Below are positions 19,601 through 32,262 of a stretch of DNA of 64,000 bases, piece after piece. How positions within the stretch are numbered: position 1 is the stretch's first letter; every line of letters starts with the position of its first letter. The notes beneath the pieces are model-generated. The model was not told the origin of the DNA and made no database searches. It was given only the letters and a program-made list of their open reading frames with translations. Location of the stretch: NCBI GenBank assembly GCA_032717465.1, contig CM064665.1, forward strand, positions 22,766,588 to 22,830,587, in the 5' to 3' direction. This DNA is from Coenobita brevimanus (lineage: Eukaryota > Arthropoda > Malacostraca > Decapoda > Coenobitidae). Both the position numbers and the translations under genes were made by a program.

Positions 19601-22600
19601 TTCTTACCTACCTAATTGTTCTTACCTAATTGTATCTTTATAGGAATGAGTCAAGCTCGTACTGTCCCGTGTCTTAAACCATATTTATCGTATATATCCT
19701 TAAATTTGTGAATTGTTTTGGCACACACTATTTCATTCGGTAGTGCATTCCACTGATCAGTTGCTCTGTTTGGGAAACTAAATTTCCTTGCGTCTTTATC
19801 ACCTCTCCTTATGCAGTTTTTTGCAGTGTCCTCGTGCTGACGCTTCTCCATATGTTAAGTAATCATTTATGTTTATTTTCTCCTTCCCTGATATGCACTT
19901 ATATAGCATTATCATGTCACCTCTTTTCCTTCTCTCCTGTAGTGTTGGTAGATTCAGTTTATTTAGTCTTTGTTCGTAACTTAGGTCCCTTAAGCTTGGT
20001 ATCCATCTTGTAGCGGCCCTTTAAACTTTTTCAATCTTGTCTATGTGTTTTTTGAGATGAGGACTCCAGATTACTGATGTATATTCCAGGGTTGGTCTAA
20101 TGAATGATGTTATTATCCTTCTTAGCATGTCTTCATTTATGTATGTGAATGCTATTCTCATATTTGCAAGCAGTGTATACATGTTCCGTACCCTCTCGCT
20201 GATGTGGTCAGCTGGAGATAGTCTGTTATTGATAATCACACCTAGGTCCTTCTTTCTTTCTGATGTGTATAGGGTTTTATTTCCTAACTTATAATCCCAA
20301 TCAGGTCTTTTTCCACTTTTACCAAACTTGATTACATGACACTTGTCCACATTGAATTCCATTTGCCATGTATTACTCCATTCATGAAGTTTATTTAATT
20401 CTTCTTGTAGCTCTTTACAAGAGTCTGTGTTAGTAGTTCTCCTTTGTATTTTTGCATCATCTGCAAACATATTCAGATTGCTCTCATTTCCAGTGTTACT
20501 GTTTATATCATTTATATACACTAAAAACATGATTGGTGCCAACACTGAACCCTGTGGTACTCCACTAGTCACTTCTTTCCATGATGAGTAGTTTCCTGTT
20601 AGTACTGTTCTCATTTCTCTTTTTATGAGAAAATCTTGCATCCAACAAAACAGTTTGCCTCGAATTCCTCCTTGATGGTACAGTTTCCATAAAAGTCTTT
20701 GGTGTGGTACTGTGTCAAAAGCTTTCTTGAAATCTAAATAGATACTGTCCACCCATCCTTCTCTCTCCTGTATTGTGTTTGTTACTCTATCATAGTAGCT
20801 CAACAGATTAGTAACACATGATTTTCCTTTTCTGAAACCAAACTGTCTTTCTGTTATCATACTGTGTTCTTCTAGATGATTTACCCAAGCTTTTCTTATA
20901 AGCTTTTCTAATACCTTGCTTACAACACTGGTCAGTGATACTGGTCGGTAGTTGACTGGATTATGCCTATTTCCTTTCTTGAATAAGGGGACAATATTTG
21001 CTTTCTTCCAAATATCAGGTAGTTTACCTTGACTCAAGGATTTCTTGAAAATTAAAAATAATGGTTTACTTAACTCCTTTGCACATTCTCGTAGTACCCA
21101 ACATGAAACTTCATCAGGACCACTTGCTTTTCCTCTGTCTAATTTACTTAACTCCTCCTGTATTGCTTTTTCTGCTATTTGTATATCTGGTAGTATGTGT
21201 GGACATGCATGTTCCACATAGTCCCTCTCAAAATTTTTTTCTTCTGTAGAAACTAATTGGAAATTCTTATTTAGTGCTTCACAAATATCTTTCTCTTGCG
21301 TATAAGTGATTCCCTCGTCCGTAATGGATTGTATTATATCTTTTACTTTGATTTTGCTTCTGATGTAGCTGTAAAACAGCTTTGGTTGATCACTACTTTT
21401 ATTTATTATATCCTCCTCAAACTGTTTTTGGGCTTCCCTCCTTATTCTTGTATAATCGTTTCTTGCCTGTTTGTAATTATTATACGCCCTTTCACTATTG
21501 TCTCTTCTGTATCTATTCCACAACAAATCTCTTCTTTCTTTTGATTTTTTACATTCTGTATTGAACCATTTCTTTATTTTCTTATCTGCTTCTTTGTGCT
21601 GTGGGATGTACTTCTGGACTCCTATTTCATTAAATTCACAGAATTTTTTATATACAGCATTTAAATCTTGTCCTCTAAGCTTATTTTCCCAATCAACTTC
21701 TAAGAAATACTTCTTTAGGTCTTGATAATTTCCCTTTTTATAGTTTAGGCTCTTTTTGTAACTTTCATTGCTGTTAATTATGTCATATGCTATCCTGAAT
21801 TTGTAATTTAGTACTGCATGATCGCTTTTGCCGAGTGGAGGGTGATATATTAAACTGTCAATATCATTTTCTTGCCTAGTAAATATTAGATCTAGCACTG
21901 AAGGTACATCGAGTCCTCTTTTTCTGGTGGTTTCCCTCACATATTGCGTTAGGAAAAACTCTTGCACGAGATCCAGGAGCTTTTGGTCCCAACAGCTTTC
22001 TTGGCTAATTATATCTAGAGTATTCCAATTTATATTTGTATTATAATCTCCAGTTAGTATAATTCTTTCCGATTTCTCTTCCATTTTATGTAGTAATGAT
22101 CTTAAACTCTGATTTCTACTCTCTGCCAGGTCCTCATATTCGTCTCTTTCCCATGTGTTTGATCTGGGTGGCATGTACAAATTGGCTACAATTACCTTCC
22201 CTTCAGGTGTGTTGATCTCTACTGCAATCAGTTCTACTTGTGATGGTATATCTAGTTTTATTTCATTGACTTTTAGATTTTTCTTAGTTAATATTATAAT
22301 TCCTCCTCCCTTTTTTAAATTTCCTCTAAGTTTAGTATGTCATTGGATATCCTTGGTGTTAATTTTGTTTCCATTAGGCATATTATTTGTGGTTCATTTT
22401 CTCCGACATAATCATTCATCTCTAGTAATTTAGATACCATTCCATCCACATTTGAGTACATCAACTTTATCATCCTGTTTATATACTTGTCATGACATGG
22501 TTTTACTACCTTCTTCCTTTTTATTCCATCCTGTTTGTGTACCACTTTCGTACCTGCAATCCTATTACTTTGTAAAAAAAATTTGTTCTTCCCCTCTTCT

Positions 22601-23231
22601 GATCTTCCCTCATTTTTTGTTTTTGCTTCCTCCCTCTTCTCTTTCAGTAATTCCAGTTCCTCTTGTTTTAGGCATCTTTTTATCCATACATTTTTGAACT
22701 CTTCTTTTTTCATAAGATTCTTTGCATTTTTTAGTATCTCCTCCACAGTGTTTACACTCTGGAAAGTCACCTTTAGAGGTCTTGTCTTGCTTTTCTCTTA
22801 TTTCCCTAACCTTTTGTGTTCCTCTATGTCTTTACTACAGATTTCCTCTGATACTTCTTTCAGTAAGCTCATTACATTTGCCATCTCCTTTTTGTCTCTT
22901 GTGATCTTGTTTTTACTTCTTCGTCTTCTATACCAGTGATTACTATAGATTTGTTTATATCTACTGAATCTCTGACTAACTTTGGATTGTTTTGGATTAT
23001 TCTTTTCACTTCCTGTTTAATGCTTTTTTCCTCCACCCTTCTTTCTAAGTCTTTCTTTACTTTCACCATTTCAGCATACGTGGTTTCTACATCATTTTTG
23101 TAGCTTTGCACAGCTTCATTCACCTGTGTTATCTTCTCCTCAATATCACTGCTCTGGTCTATCATACTGCTTACTTGCCTAATTGTCTCTGTATCATTTT
23201 TGAACTCTTCCATAACACTCTCGTGATTGAC

Positions 23232-23235
<4 letters not shown>
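19601..23235 (-). mobile_element. Near full-length CR1-like LINE
   Basis: On the minus strand it begins beside a (TG)n array at 23,237 and ends with two tandem copies of a short 3' repeat, CAATTAGGTAAGAA (19,619-19,632) and CAATTAGGTAGGTAAGAA (19,601-19,618). Such short terminal tandem repeats are the signature of CR1-group LINE tails in place of poly(A). Length is about 3.6 kb. Coding order is coiled coil, RRM-like region, apurinic endonuclease, reverse transcriptase. The 5' end is probably truncated. Confidence 0.88.
19651..23213 (-). pseudogene. CR1-like ORF1-ORF2 (endonuclease and reverse transcriptase), inactivated
   Basis: Four blocks on the minus strand: 23,213-22,872, coiled coil ending near SIVITGIEDEE; 22,770-22,315, an RRM-like C-terminal part (MTFQSVNTVEEILKNAKNL) running into the endonuclease start (PQIICLMETKL); 22,180-20,021, endonuclease remainder (ILTGDYNTNINW; SDHAVL near residue 128) and reverse transcriptase (LDFKKAFDTVPHQRL, SGVPQGSVLAP, FADD near residue 571); 19,851-19,651, C-terminal domain (FPNRATDQWNALPNEIV). 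The frame before 22,180 reads back to about 22,330, where a 1-base shift separates it from the upstream block. After KIEKV at 20,021 a TAA replaces the expected CAA of the usual VQRA motif, and the frame then continues, so a C-to-T change killed it. The enzyme would nick target DNA and reverse-transcribe its RNA there. Confidence 0.88.

Positions 23236-23236
<1 letters not shown>

Positions 23237-23279
<43 letters not shown>
23237..23279. repeat. (TG)n microsatellite
   Basis: About 21 TG units at the 5' side of the LINE. Confidence 0.95.
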
Positions 23280-23280
<1 letters not shown>

Positions 23281-23333
23281 CCAGTGACTCATACTAGAGG
23301 TTGCTATTGAAAAGGCAGATTCGATCCTACCAT

Positions 23334-23362
23334 GTTGGTGGTGGTGGTGGTGGTGGTGGTGT
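23334..23362. repeat. (GGT)n microsatellite
   Basis: Nine to ten GGT units. Confidence 0.95.
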
Positions 23363-24335
23363 TGCCATACTCTCATTTGGTCCTGAAACCGTCGGACAAC
23401 AAGAAACTAGCTACTTCATCCAGGAGTGTTCAAATCTCTTTTGTTAAGGTCATGTCAAAGGAGTGTCAGTGTTATGAGTGAGGAACAAGAGGTAAGTACC
23501 TGTGGTGTGGAGGACTAAATTATAGTGAGAGAATGACGGGCTATTCGTGCTATGTTTTGCATTAATACTAGGACAAAGATCGATGGTGAGCACAGCGTAG
23601 TCTAGCTAGGTGAATTCGTGTTTTGTTTAGGACAGGGAAGTTTTGTGGAATAATTGTCTAGTTTAGGGTTCATGAAGGATGTTGTTTGGCTTTAATCTCT
23701 GGATGACTGTGGTGGTCATGTGTTTCTGTTTATGCTTATAAGAGTAAAGGTGGGTGTTTTTTTTTTGTTTTTTTTAAGCTCTTTCTGTGCTGTTACGAAA
23801 TTGCCATTATTTTTTCTCCTTTGTGTTGGAGGATGGTGTAGTATATCTTCAAAAGGTTGAGATGTGTCCTATTTAGGGGTGATAAATTGTGTTCCTCTTG
23901 TATTGGCTACGACACTGACAGAAAGGTGTGCTCTCACAGACATTTAGAGCAATGGGAAGTATATATACGACAGCCTTTCTAGAATTCTTGGTATTTCTTT
24001 GTATTTCATCTTTATTATCAACAAAAAAAGTATTCATCCCATGGACATTGTTGGCTGCTTTTCAGCAGGCTTTTAAAAGCAGTTTTGGGTGTTGTTTTAT
24101 TTTAACTGTGAGGAACAATAACAACATTTTTGCACTTTAGCTGCATTATATCACTTTTTAGGAATCCTGACGCTTCCTTCTGAGCAGCCACTGTTTTATC
24201 CTTGAATAATGTTAAGAGCTTTCAGTGGGATTTTAACATTTTCACTCACGCGGGGGCACGCGCGCCCGAATGTGTATGTGTGTGTGTGTGTGTGTATTTA
24301 ATATGAGCTTGGACAACAACAATAATGCGCTCACT
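23363..24335. other. No gene recognised
   Basis: T-rich DNA with poly(T) at 23,757-23,780. A short TG run lies at 24,275-24,296. Nothing codes recognisably. Confidence 0.55.
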
Positions 24336-24339
24336 CTAA

Positions 24340-24560
24340 CTCTCTTCCTCTGCCTGTATTTCCTACGACTGTACCAGTGCCTTCCAGTCTTTTAAATGCA
24401 GTGTGTCCAGGCATCCCGAAATGAACGGATCTTGAATTTGGCTGTCCGTTATCATGTTTTTGTTTTTTTCTTGGAGGGAACAATCTTGCGGGCTTCTGGC
24501 CTTTGGTTCCTTCTTCCTTTGTTTTGATTTCAGTTCGATTGTTTTTTTGTTTTTTTTCAG
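24340..24560 (+). mobile_element. 3' end fragment of a Jockey/I-like LINE
   Basis: CTGTATTTCCTAC, CAGGCATCCCGAAATGAACG, ATCTTGAATTTG and CTTCTGGCCTTTGGTTCC occur in the same order, with the same spacing, as at 60,525-60,690, where they end an RT-coding fragment. This copy contains only the last codons and 3' untranslated part. Confidence 0.8.
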
Positions 24561-27500
24561 CTTCGTTTTGGTCAACAGCAATAATATCAACCCTCTGGAA
24601 ACTAATGACGATTTTTTTCTTATGGACATCACAAGATTTATTATTCATTTAATTTGTGACTTAATAACTTTCATCCTTTAACAAATATCGTTTGCTTGTC
24701 ACAATGATTCTACGTTTTATAAATACACTCTCCTTTTATAGCAAGAGCAGTAATATTAATATTTGAACCATGCTTAAGTTGGATATTACCACTTTATGCA
24801 CTTTCACTCTATTTTTGAACATTTTTTTAATTATTAAAGCTGAATCCTACTGCATTTGTTTTCACATTTTCTTATTGTCATCGATAGCAATATTTACTGT
24901 GCCGGCTGAAAGTTGTTTCTTGGTTATTTACTCAGATTCTACAGCATTTCTGGTGGTCGTTCGACTTTATTTTGACCAACCACCACAATGTTTCCCAGTA
25001 AGCAATGGTGGCAGTATTTCTGGTGCTGATCACAATGTTAAATTTATTCTTTTGCTGTTCCGACTGCAATTGGAGAAACAACAGTTGAGTTAAAGCCTTT
25101 AATGTTATTATATTTCACCAGAATTTAGAGCTATTGACCTTTTTCTTTACATTTCAGCCACAATAATAGTGATCACTGAATACTTTTCTGGTATTCTTTC
25201 CGCTACAGTTTAAGCATCAATAAAATTTCTCTTTGTATTTCTGTTGCATTCTAAAACTCATATTATTTGGGCAACAAGAACAATATACTGTATACCACTG
25301 AATGACGTTGACTGTATTTTTTGTTGTATTCTGCTGAAGTATTATTTACTGTAAACTTATCTGAACTCCACATTGCGCAACAACAGTTAAACTCGTCTTT
25401 ACCGGCATACGAAGTCGCACAGCGAATCATTTTACTTTATAAACATTAACTTCGTATACAATCAAAGACAAAGCCGTGTCGTGAAATCTGGTGAAAACAT
25501 CTGCTGAAAGGCTCAAGTTTTGGTGCTCTCTGCTTTGTGTCGTACGGACGGTTGGCAGCACTGAGACGAGTTGCCTTTTGCACTAGGTGAATAGCCTGTG
25601 GATGCCATCATATTTCTGGTAGCTAAGTGAAACACCATTGTCAGTGCTGCCCATCATAATCCATAACTAGGTCGGCCCATCTCACCCATTCCCTTCCGAA
25701 ACCTCACCCATGTTTTGCTACCCCGCCTTTGATGAGCACCTTCCCAGCCTACCTACAGGACCCATCTTCTTTGCCACTTCAACTGATGTTATTACGGCAG
25801 ATTATTGGTTGACAGTTACTCCTAATGGTGGGTATGCCCACCTACGAGTATGCTGGCTTAAAACTGTATTTCTACACTTTCCAAAATAAAGTAGAAGTAT
25901 AAAACAAAATATACAAACCAACCTCTTCATGCATTCGTCACTCTAAATGCTTGTAATTAATTCAGTATAAGGAATGACATGGAAACGATACTCCCTGTTA
26001 AACACAGTAAAGACCTTTTGGGACGACTTCCCTGCAGTCATATTCCTGACAACTTTTCTCGCCACCTGGTATTGTCTCAGTACTTCGGTGATGAAAAACC
26101 ATTTTAATTTGAAGAGCCACCTCGTTATGGCCCCTTGGCCTCGAGGAACAGCGTATTTATTTACTTTGGCCAACGCCTAATAATTTTGTTTGCAACCGGC
26201 AAACCATCCAAACTCTCACTCTGAGGATTACTAAAAAAGGAGTTTGAGTTCGCACAGTAAGATACATGCACTACTAACAGCGGACAAAAATCGCTGAAAG
26301 TACATGAATTTTAAGTCAAGATTAAAGTAACTGAATCCATCTGTGTGTCTTATGGCGTTGGTCCTTTGTCTAGATATAAAAGAACCTCCACGATGGCTGG
26401 TGGCATCTTCTACGATCGTTTATGTTTGTATTTTTGTTTCGCTGTGTTTGGCTGGTTATATTAGTGTAATGACATGTCAACACGAACACTAACGTCGGGA
26501 AAAAAAAAAAAAAAAAAAAAAAGGAGGGGGGAGGGAAGACTGAGAAGATTAAGGAATGTTGGTGGAAGTAGGAGATGTAAGGATGGGAGTGGTGGTAGCA
26601 GGTATTCTGGGAAGGGAGTGTGGGATGGTGACCTGATTTACCAATGCAGTGAGAGCTGTAGCTAGATCTAGATATAGATATTTTCCATCCAAATACATCT
26701 GTTTACCTATCACTTCCATCAAATGTTGGTACGGCGAATTTCAAAATTATTTTGTTGATTTTTTTTTTCTTGGGGGGGGGGGTCCAAGCCTTGGCATTTT
26801 CTTCTCGAAAACTTTATCACCCTCTAGCGGTATTTCAGCAGTTTTCGTCCTGTACATCTTTTTACAGTTTCCACGAGAGTGATATCATTACTGATATTCT
26901 AACTTTGTATTGCAAGATTACAGACGGTGAAATTGGTGTGACATCAATAGTGGCTAAAAAAGCGGGAGGTGTCATGATAGCGGCACATTAGTAGACTACC
27001 GGGTAGCCTAATAATCATCCGGGTAACATGTGCATTAACGGAGAACATACAATGGGTGGTTTTACCTGTATCATTAATGTTTAGATCCTTTTTTTTAAAT
27101 GGGATTTTGTTATCATGTTTCAGATAACAGCATGTGATTTAATTTTGTTTTATTTTATTTTTAGACATATATAGAAGCCTGAATGTAAATACTTCACCAT
27201 TAATCGATGTAACTCTAGCACGCCATTCCAGCAAACGCAATGCATTTTTATTCAGCGTGAGTCAGTCATAAAAACCGGTTGTTAATTGTGTCCAGGACGG
27301 GTTGTGTTGCTTTTTATATTGAATGTAGCCTACTCAGTGATTTTTTTTTACATATCAGAAAAAAAAATCCTTACAATGATGCTTATATTATCATTATAAT
27401 GCCAAAGATAACACCGTAAAATAACTAAATGGTGAACTGTACACAAGTCTCGCATTGTATTACTGCCTTGAATGAATTAATAATCTGGGTCTGCATAGTT

Positions 27501-27600
27501 TCTGTTGCCTTGATCATGAATACTATTTATTTCCTTCAACACGATCATATAGTGTTCTACTTTATCCTTGTTACCTCCAGAATACCTCATTGAACCTGCC
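24561..27600. other. No gene recognised
   Basis: AT-rich. A loose motif CAACA(A/G)NAATAAT recurs at about 24,111, 24,312, 24,575, 25,160, 25,271 and 25,379, suggesting an extremely decayed repeat. A22 and G-rich runs lie at 26,500-26,530 and G10 at 26,773. Frames of 60-107 codons show no domain. Confidence 0.5.
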
Positions 27601-30600
27601 AGTAATCTCGTTCTGAGGTTTTAGTGAAGGCAATACTATTCTTTCAGTTCCAAAAGCCTATTTCGAGCTGAATACAATTGCCAGAAGACTGCGATAATAA
27701 TTGAAAATTACGTCGTTTGTCTACAGGAGTCAGTTCATTCGTAGAGAAGGAAATACGAATTGTACACAATTTAGTCCGAGACGCTTTAATTCTGCCCAGG
27801 AGTGCTGTACCCTTTTTAAACCCTTCAGTCCTGTGACGAACCTTATTGCTGCTCTCCGGACGATTTCAGTCACCTTACAGTACGATAGATGTCTCCAACC
27901 GGTCGAGGGTGAGATAAAGCTTTCTTCATCTCCTTCACTACTAACCATCCGTCCGAAACTGAATAAAATCGTCTGGCCGGAGTAACAATAAACAATTAAA
28001 AATAATACTAAATATTTAGATATTTTGAAAGAGTTAAAGTTTGAAAACAGACCTCAGTAACTCTCTCTGGACGTGGGAAATGTTAATCAGGTTAATGTAG
28101 CCACTACCAAATAATATTAATCTGATTAGGGTTGGCCTCCCGTCCTCTTAATGCACAGACATCCAAATACGTTCATTACCAAACATGCAGCGCGTTTCAC
28201 TCCCTCAGCCCCAGTGGAAACTTTTTCCTGTAATTTTTGTTGTCTCTAGACGAATCTTTCAGATTAGGAGAACATCTAAAAGGATCAGCAAAACTTATGT
28301 CTGACCTTTCCACTTCTAATCCGCCCTAAAGTGATCAAAATCATCTGCAGTAACAAAAATAAAAAATCAACACGTATAGCTGGACTGGAGGGAATAAATT
28401 CCTCTTTTCAAAAACAGCAATTTCTTCTGCATGTACATAATATAATACATTGTTTTGGGAATGATGATATCGTTAACAAATCTAAAGGCTCGGGCCAAAT
28501 TCAAGCGGTCAAAATTGGAGTTAAGTAAATAGATACACTCAGTTCGGTTGCAGCCGTCGTTCAGCATAGAACGATTTTGTTATTACGTCAATATCTTTGG
28601 GTCTGGAGAGCATTGATTCTGATGTGATCATCTACAGCTCTCTGAAGTTGAATAACATCGCACAGGGGAAGTAAGAATGTAATGTAAAAGACATCATCTT
28701 AGTGGAATTGCTAATTATAAATAATTATGATACCTAGCTACATGATATCGACAGTAGTGTCAGTCAAATAGTAAGTTCTTATCGAGACTCCTGCAGTGTT
28801 TTATACTGTGAAATGTAGGGCGACAGACTTTAAAACACTGTGTTGCATAGCCTTTTTCAGTAAAGCACAGTGCAGTACCTAAACAATATTCGTCGATCAA
28901 AACCAATTTCTTCTTCTCGTTAAACAAAATTTGCAAATGGAGATCGAATACTTCCAGCTGACCTATCCACAGCACCGTGACGTAAAAACACATTTTCACA
29001 TGTGCACAACTGCACTCATTCATCTTCATACACTTACTTCCACACTTCCAGGGCCCACCTCTCATCATAGTTCAGCCAACCACTCATGTACCTATTCCTG
29101 TACTTGCTCCAGACGTTTTCTTCCTAACGTTGCCCAGTGTTTTATTTTCTCTTCTTTGTTTCTCATCAGCGACGTATTCTGTTTGTTTGCTCTTGATACT
29201 TCCACACGATTATATCCATCTTAATGGATTTTTTTTTCTATATAGTTAAGGGATCAGGAAGCGAAACCCATTGTTGAAAAAGTCTCTCATAAACAGAATA
29301 CAATCGTCTGTGAATAGCTCGACTAGAGAGGGAAAAATGTAATTGGACTTAAGAAAGTAAAATTAGTCTCTGTTTATTTACCTGTATGTCTGACTATTTA
29401 TGTCAATGTGCTTATCTGTATATCTGTATATCTACCAATATGCTCTTCTGTATTACTCTCTGCATCTCCTTATCTTTCCGTCTGTTTATCTAACTGTCTA
29501 AAGTGGGCACTGTCCTTTTGGCGTGGGGAGGATTTAAGGGGTTTAAAATGTAGGAATATTTGTAACTATGTATTTTGACCTTGGCATTGCTTTGGAAGTT
29601 TAATAGCCTTATTACGAGAGAGCAAGCACAGCGAGAAAGGCGATTTCTATGTTCATCTGAGAAGTGAGCGGCCTGACAGTACCCGGCCTGGCCCGACACG
29701 ACAGGGCCTGACCGCGATGGTTTTCAGAGGCTAATAACTTTTCTACAGTGAGAAGAGATTCTTTTAGTGGGCAGTAGACACATTCAGTAAATTATTTTAT
29801 TATCTATATATTTACTCATGAGACCAATGAAACCCCTTGGAATCCCAGCTTTCCATGGGAATGTACCGAAGGCTTCAGCTGATGTGCTCCACTATGAAAA
29901 CGAATAAAAATATATTTCCTGTTGTAACATTGTGTTTTCTTGCATAAATTCTAAAAATTAAATATTAGATAATAAGCTCATAATTTTACATGAACGTTGT
30001 TTTTGTGTGTTGGGGGGGGGGGAGGAATCACCAAAGGTATTCGCCCTATTTCAGGGTTATATCATTCAATAAATACCCGAGCGTTTGCTGACATAGTTTG
30101 TTGAAACGGCAGTTCGGGAGCAGGGAACTGAGCATTGCGCGTGATAAATGGCACGGTGCCTTGTTATATGCACATCCAGAGAAGAAAACGTGAGAGAGAG
30201 AAAACGTGAGAAGGCAAATATTTTAGCTCAGTTATTCTTCTGACATTGCTTAATTACTTCACCAGAAATGTTGAAAGTTTACACCAAGGTGAATTTATGA
30301 TGATAGGTGGATAGACAAACACTTGCTCGCTAATCATGCGCTCAAAAGAGCACTTTACTGGTTTAGTAGCCGTCTGGCCTATCTCAGCATATTCATAATT
30401 GCCGAGAATATACACAGGTGACATTAAGCAATGAGGTAGCATATTAACTGCACAGAAATATAAGATTCTTGAGCGATTATAGGAGCCTACTACTGATTAA
30501 TGCCCTTGCTCTGAAAGTATATCCGCTCAGCTCACCTAAATATCACTAACGTAAAACGTAATTTAGAGACAAATAAGAGGACAGGGATGACAGAGAAAGA

Positions 30601-31019
30601 GGACGCTGACTGATCAGCCAACATACAATTAATTACCTGGGGTAATTAAAATTTTATTTTTCCATCAATGCCAAGGAAACCAAAATATAGATTCTACGTG
30701 TCTCTTTTTCTTCTTGTAAGTCTTACTCGCATGAGGAAAATTATTGCAAGTTACTTATAGTCTATGTGTAGAGGCATCTCTTGTTAAACTATGGATGTGT
30801 TCGCAGGCAGTTAGTAAATATGAGCAGGTTACCCTCGAGGGGCCAAAGGTACCTAGATCACACTAGAAGGAGCCTTCTTCAGGTCGACTCCTTTCGTCTG
30901 GCAACAGGAACAACAAACAAACAAAATAAGACAAAGGGCACCTATGATATTCGCACCTAGCCCGGCAATATTGTAAGGGGAGAGAAATAATTATTTCGAG
31001 CCTCGGGGTTCCCACCCTT

Positions 31020-31900
31020 TATAAATTGTCTTCGGGGTGAAGGTCTACTGCTGTGCGAGATTTCGCGCACCTACGTAAAATCAATGGTACTGTCCCTCCT
31101 GGGGGGAGGGATGGTTTGTTGGGTGGTCTCGGGGGTCCCATCCTGCCTGTACTGTGGCCGGAGTGAACGACTACCAGTAGCCATAATTCATCTTCCTAAG
31201 TTAAAATCCATGGCTGTGCATAAAGGCTTTGGCCAAAATCCCTGGTGGCCACTACACCCCCCCCCCGTGGGGGGTGGCCTTTGTGGGTCTCACCCTGCCT
31301 AAAACGTGACCTCAGTAATGATCTACTGTTGAGCAAAACTTCATGTTCTTTGGGTAAAAAAAAAAAAAGTATGTCGTTGCCCCTTCCCCCCTCTGGAGAT
31401 CGCCCCCCTCCCCGCCATTGTTGCCTGTTGGGGGAAGGGTGGTCATCCAAGGTCTCACTGTGTTTAAAATGTGGACGGAGTAAACGCATACCAACATGCA
31501 AAATTCAAATTCGTAAAAAATAAAAGTGTCCGTGCATAATAAGTTTGCGAGGAATTCAAAGCGACGTCCCCAAACCCGTGAAGGGCGACCCTCAATGGAT
31601 CCAACCCGCCCAAATCGTGGCCTGGGTGAACATGTATGAATATGGAAAACTTTACGTTTTACGAATTAAAAATTTGGCCATCAGGTGCCCCTCACCCTTC
31701 CCGTGAGGAGTAGCCTTCGGGCGTTGCACCAAGCATATATCCTGGCAGGAGTGAAACTCATGGTCCAAAATAAATCATGTCCCTATGTAAAATATTGGCC
31801 GTGTCCAACGGTTTCCAGTGGCACTCCACGACGGCCCCAGCCTGTCTAAACACTGCAACGACAGAAGAACTACTGTTGTTCATAATTTCGTTTATCCAGC
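31020..31900 (+). repeat. Degenerate ~110-165 bp tandem repeat
   Basis: Six or seven diverged units share a path: G-rich block, (T/G)GGTC or GACC, CATCCTGCCT-like, GTGGCC(G/T)GAGTGAAC, CTACTG, A/T-rich tail. Anchors lie at about 31,035 (GTGAAGGTCTACTG), 31,160 (GAGTGAACGACTAC), 31,312 (AGTAATGATCTACTG), 31,477 (GAGTAAACGCATAC), 31,624 (GGTGAACATGTATG), 31,747 (GAGTGAAACTCATG) and 31,860 (AGAAGAACTACTG). A single related unit occurs at 60,690. Confidence 0.6.
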
Positions 31901-32094
31901 ACTCTTCCCATACGGCCTGGACCCTATTCTTCAAGAGTGTGCAATAACTCAGTCATTGAGTCGGTGTGTGAGTGAGTGAAGGAGCTGCACAGTGAAGGAC
32001 AAGCACTACATTTAGTCGCCCATGTGGGTGCGGGAAAAATACATTGAAGGACTTCTGAATAAAATCTTTTATCATGTACACTTTGGCAAGAGAA

Positions 32095-32262
32095 GGCCAG
32101 AGGATGAGATGGAGGGATGGGGTGGGGAGGTATATGAGAAAGGGGGGTGTGAGTTGGGAGCAGGGCAGTGAAATGGCGGGGGATAGGGCGACGTGGAGCC
32201 GATTTGTTTGTGGCCACCCCGTTCGGGATTGAGGCGTCTGGCAATAGATAGATAGACAGACC
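32095..32262 (+). pseudogene. C-terminal end of an RTE-like LINE
   Basis: The plus strand reads RMRWRDGVGRYMRKGG, then SWEQGSEMAGDRATWSRF, then a stop and a (TAGA)n tail. The motifs (GRPRMRW... WEQ...DR..W) are those that end RTE-like LINE polymerases. It is about 93% identical to the inverted copy at 34,978-35,240 over about 150 bp. Confidence 0.7.

Noticed and set aside
27730..27985. Overlapping frames of 72 and 94 codons on opposite strands
   Set aside because: No domain, no partner exon; they fall within the degenerate tandem repeat.
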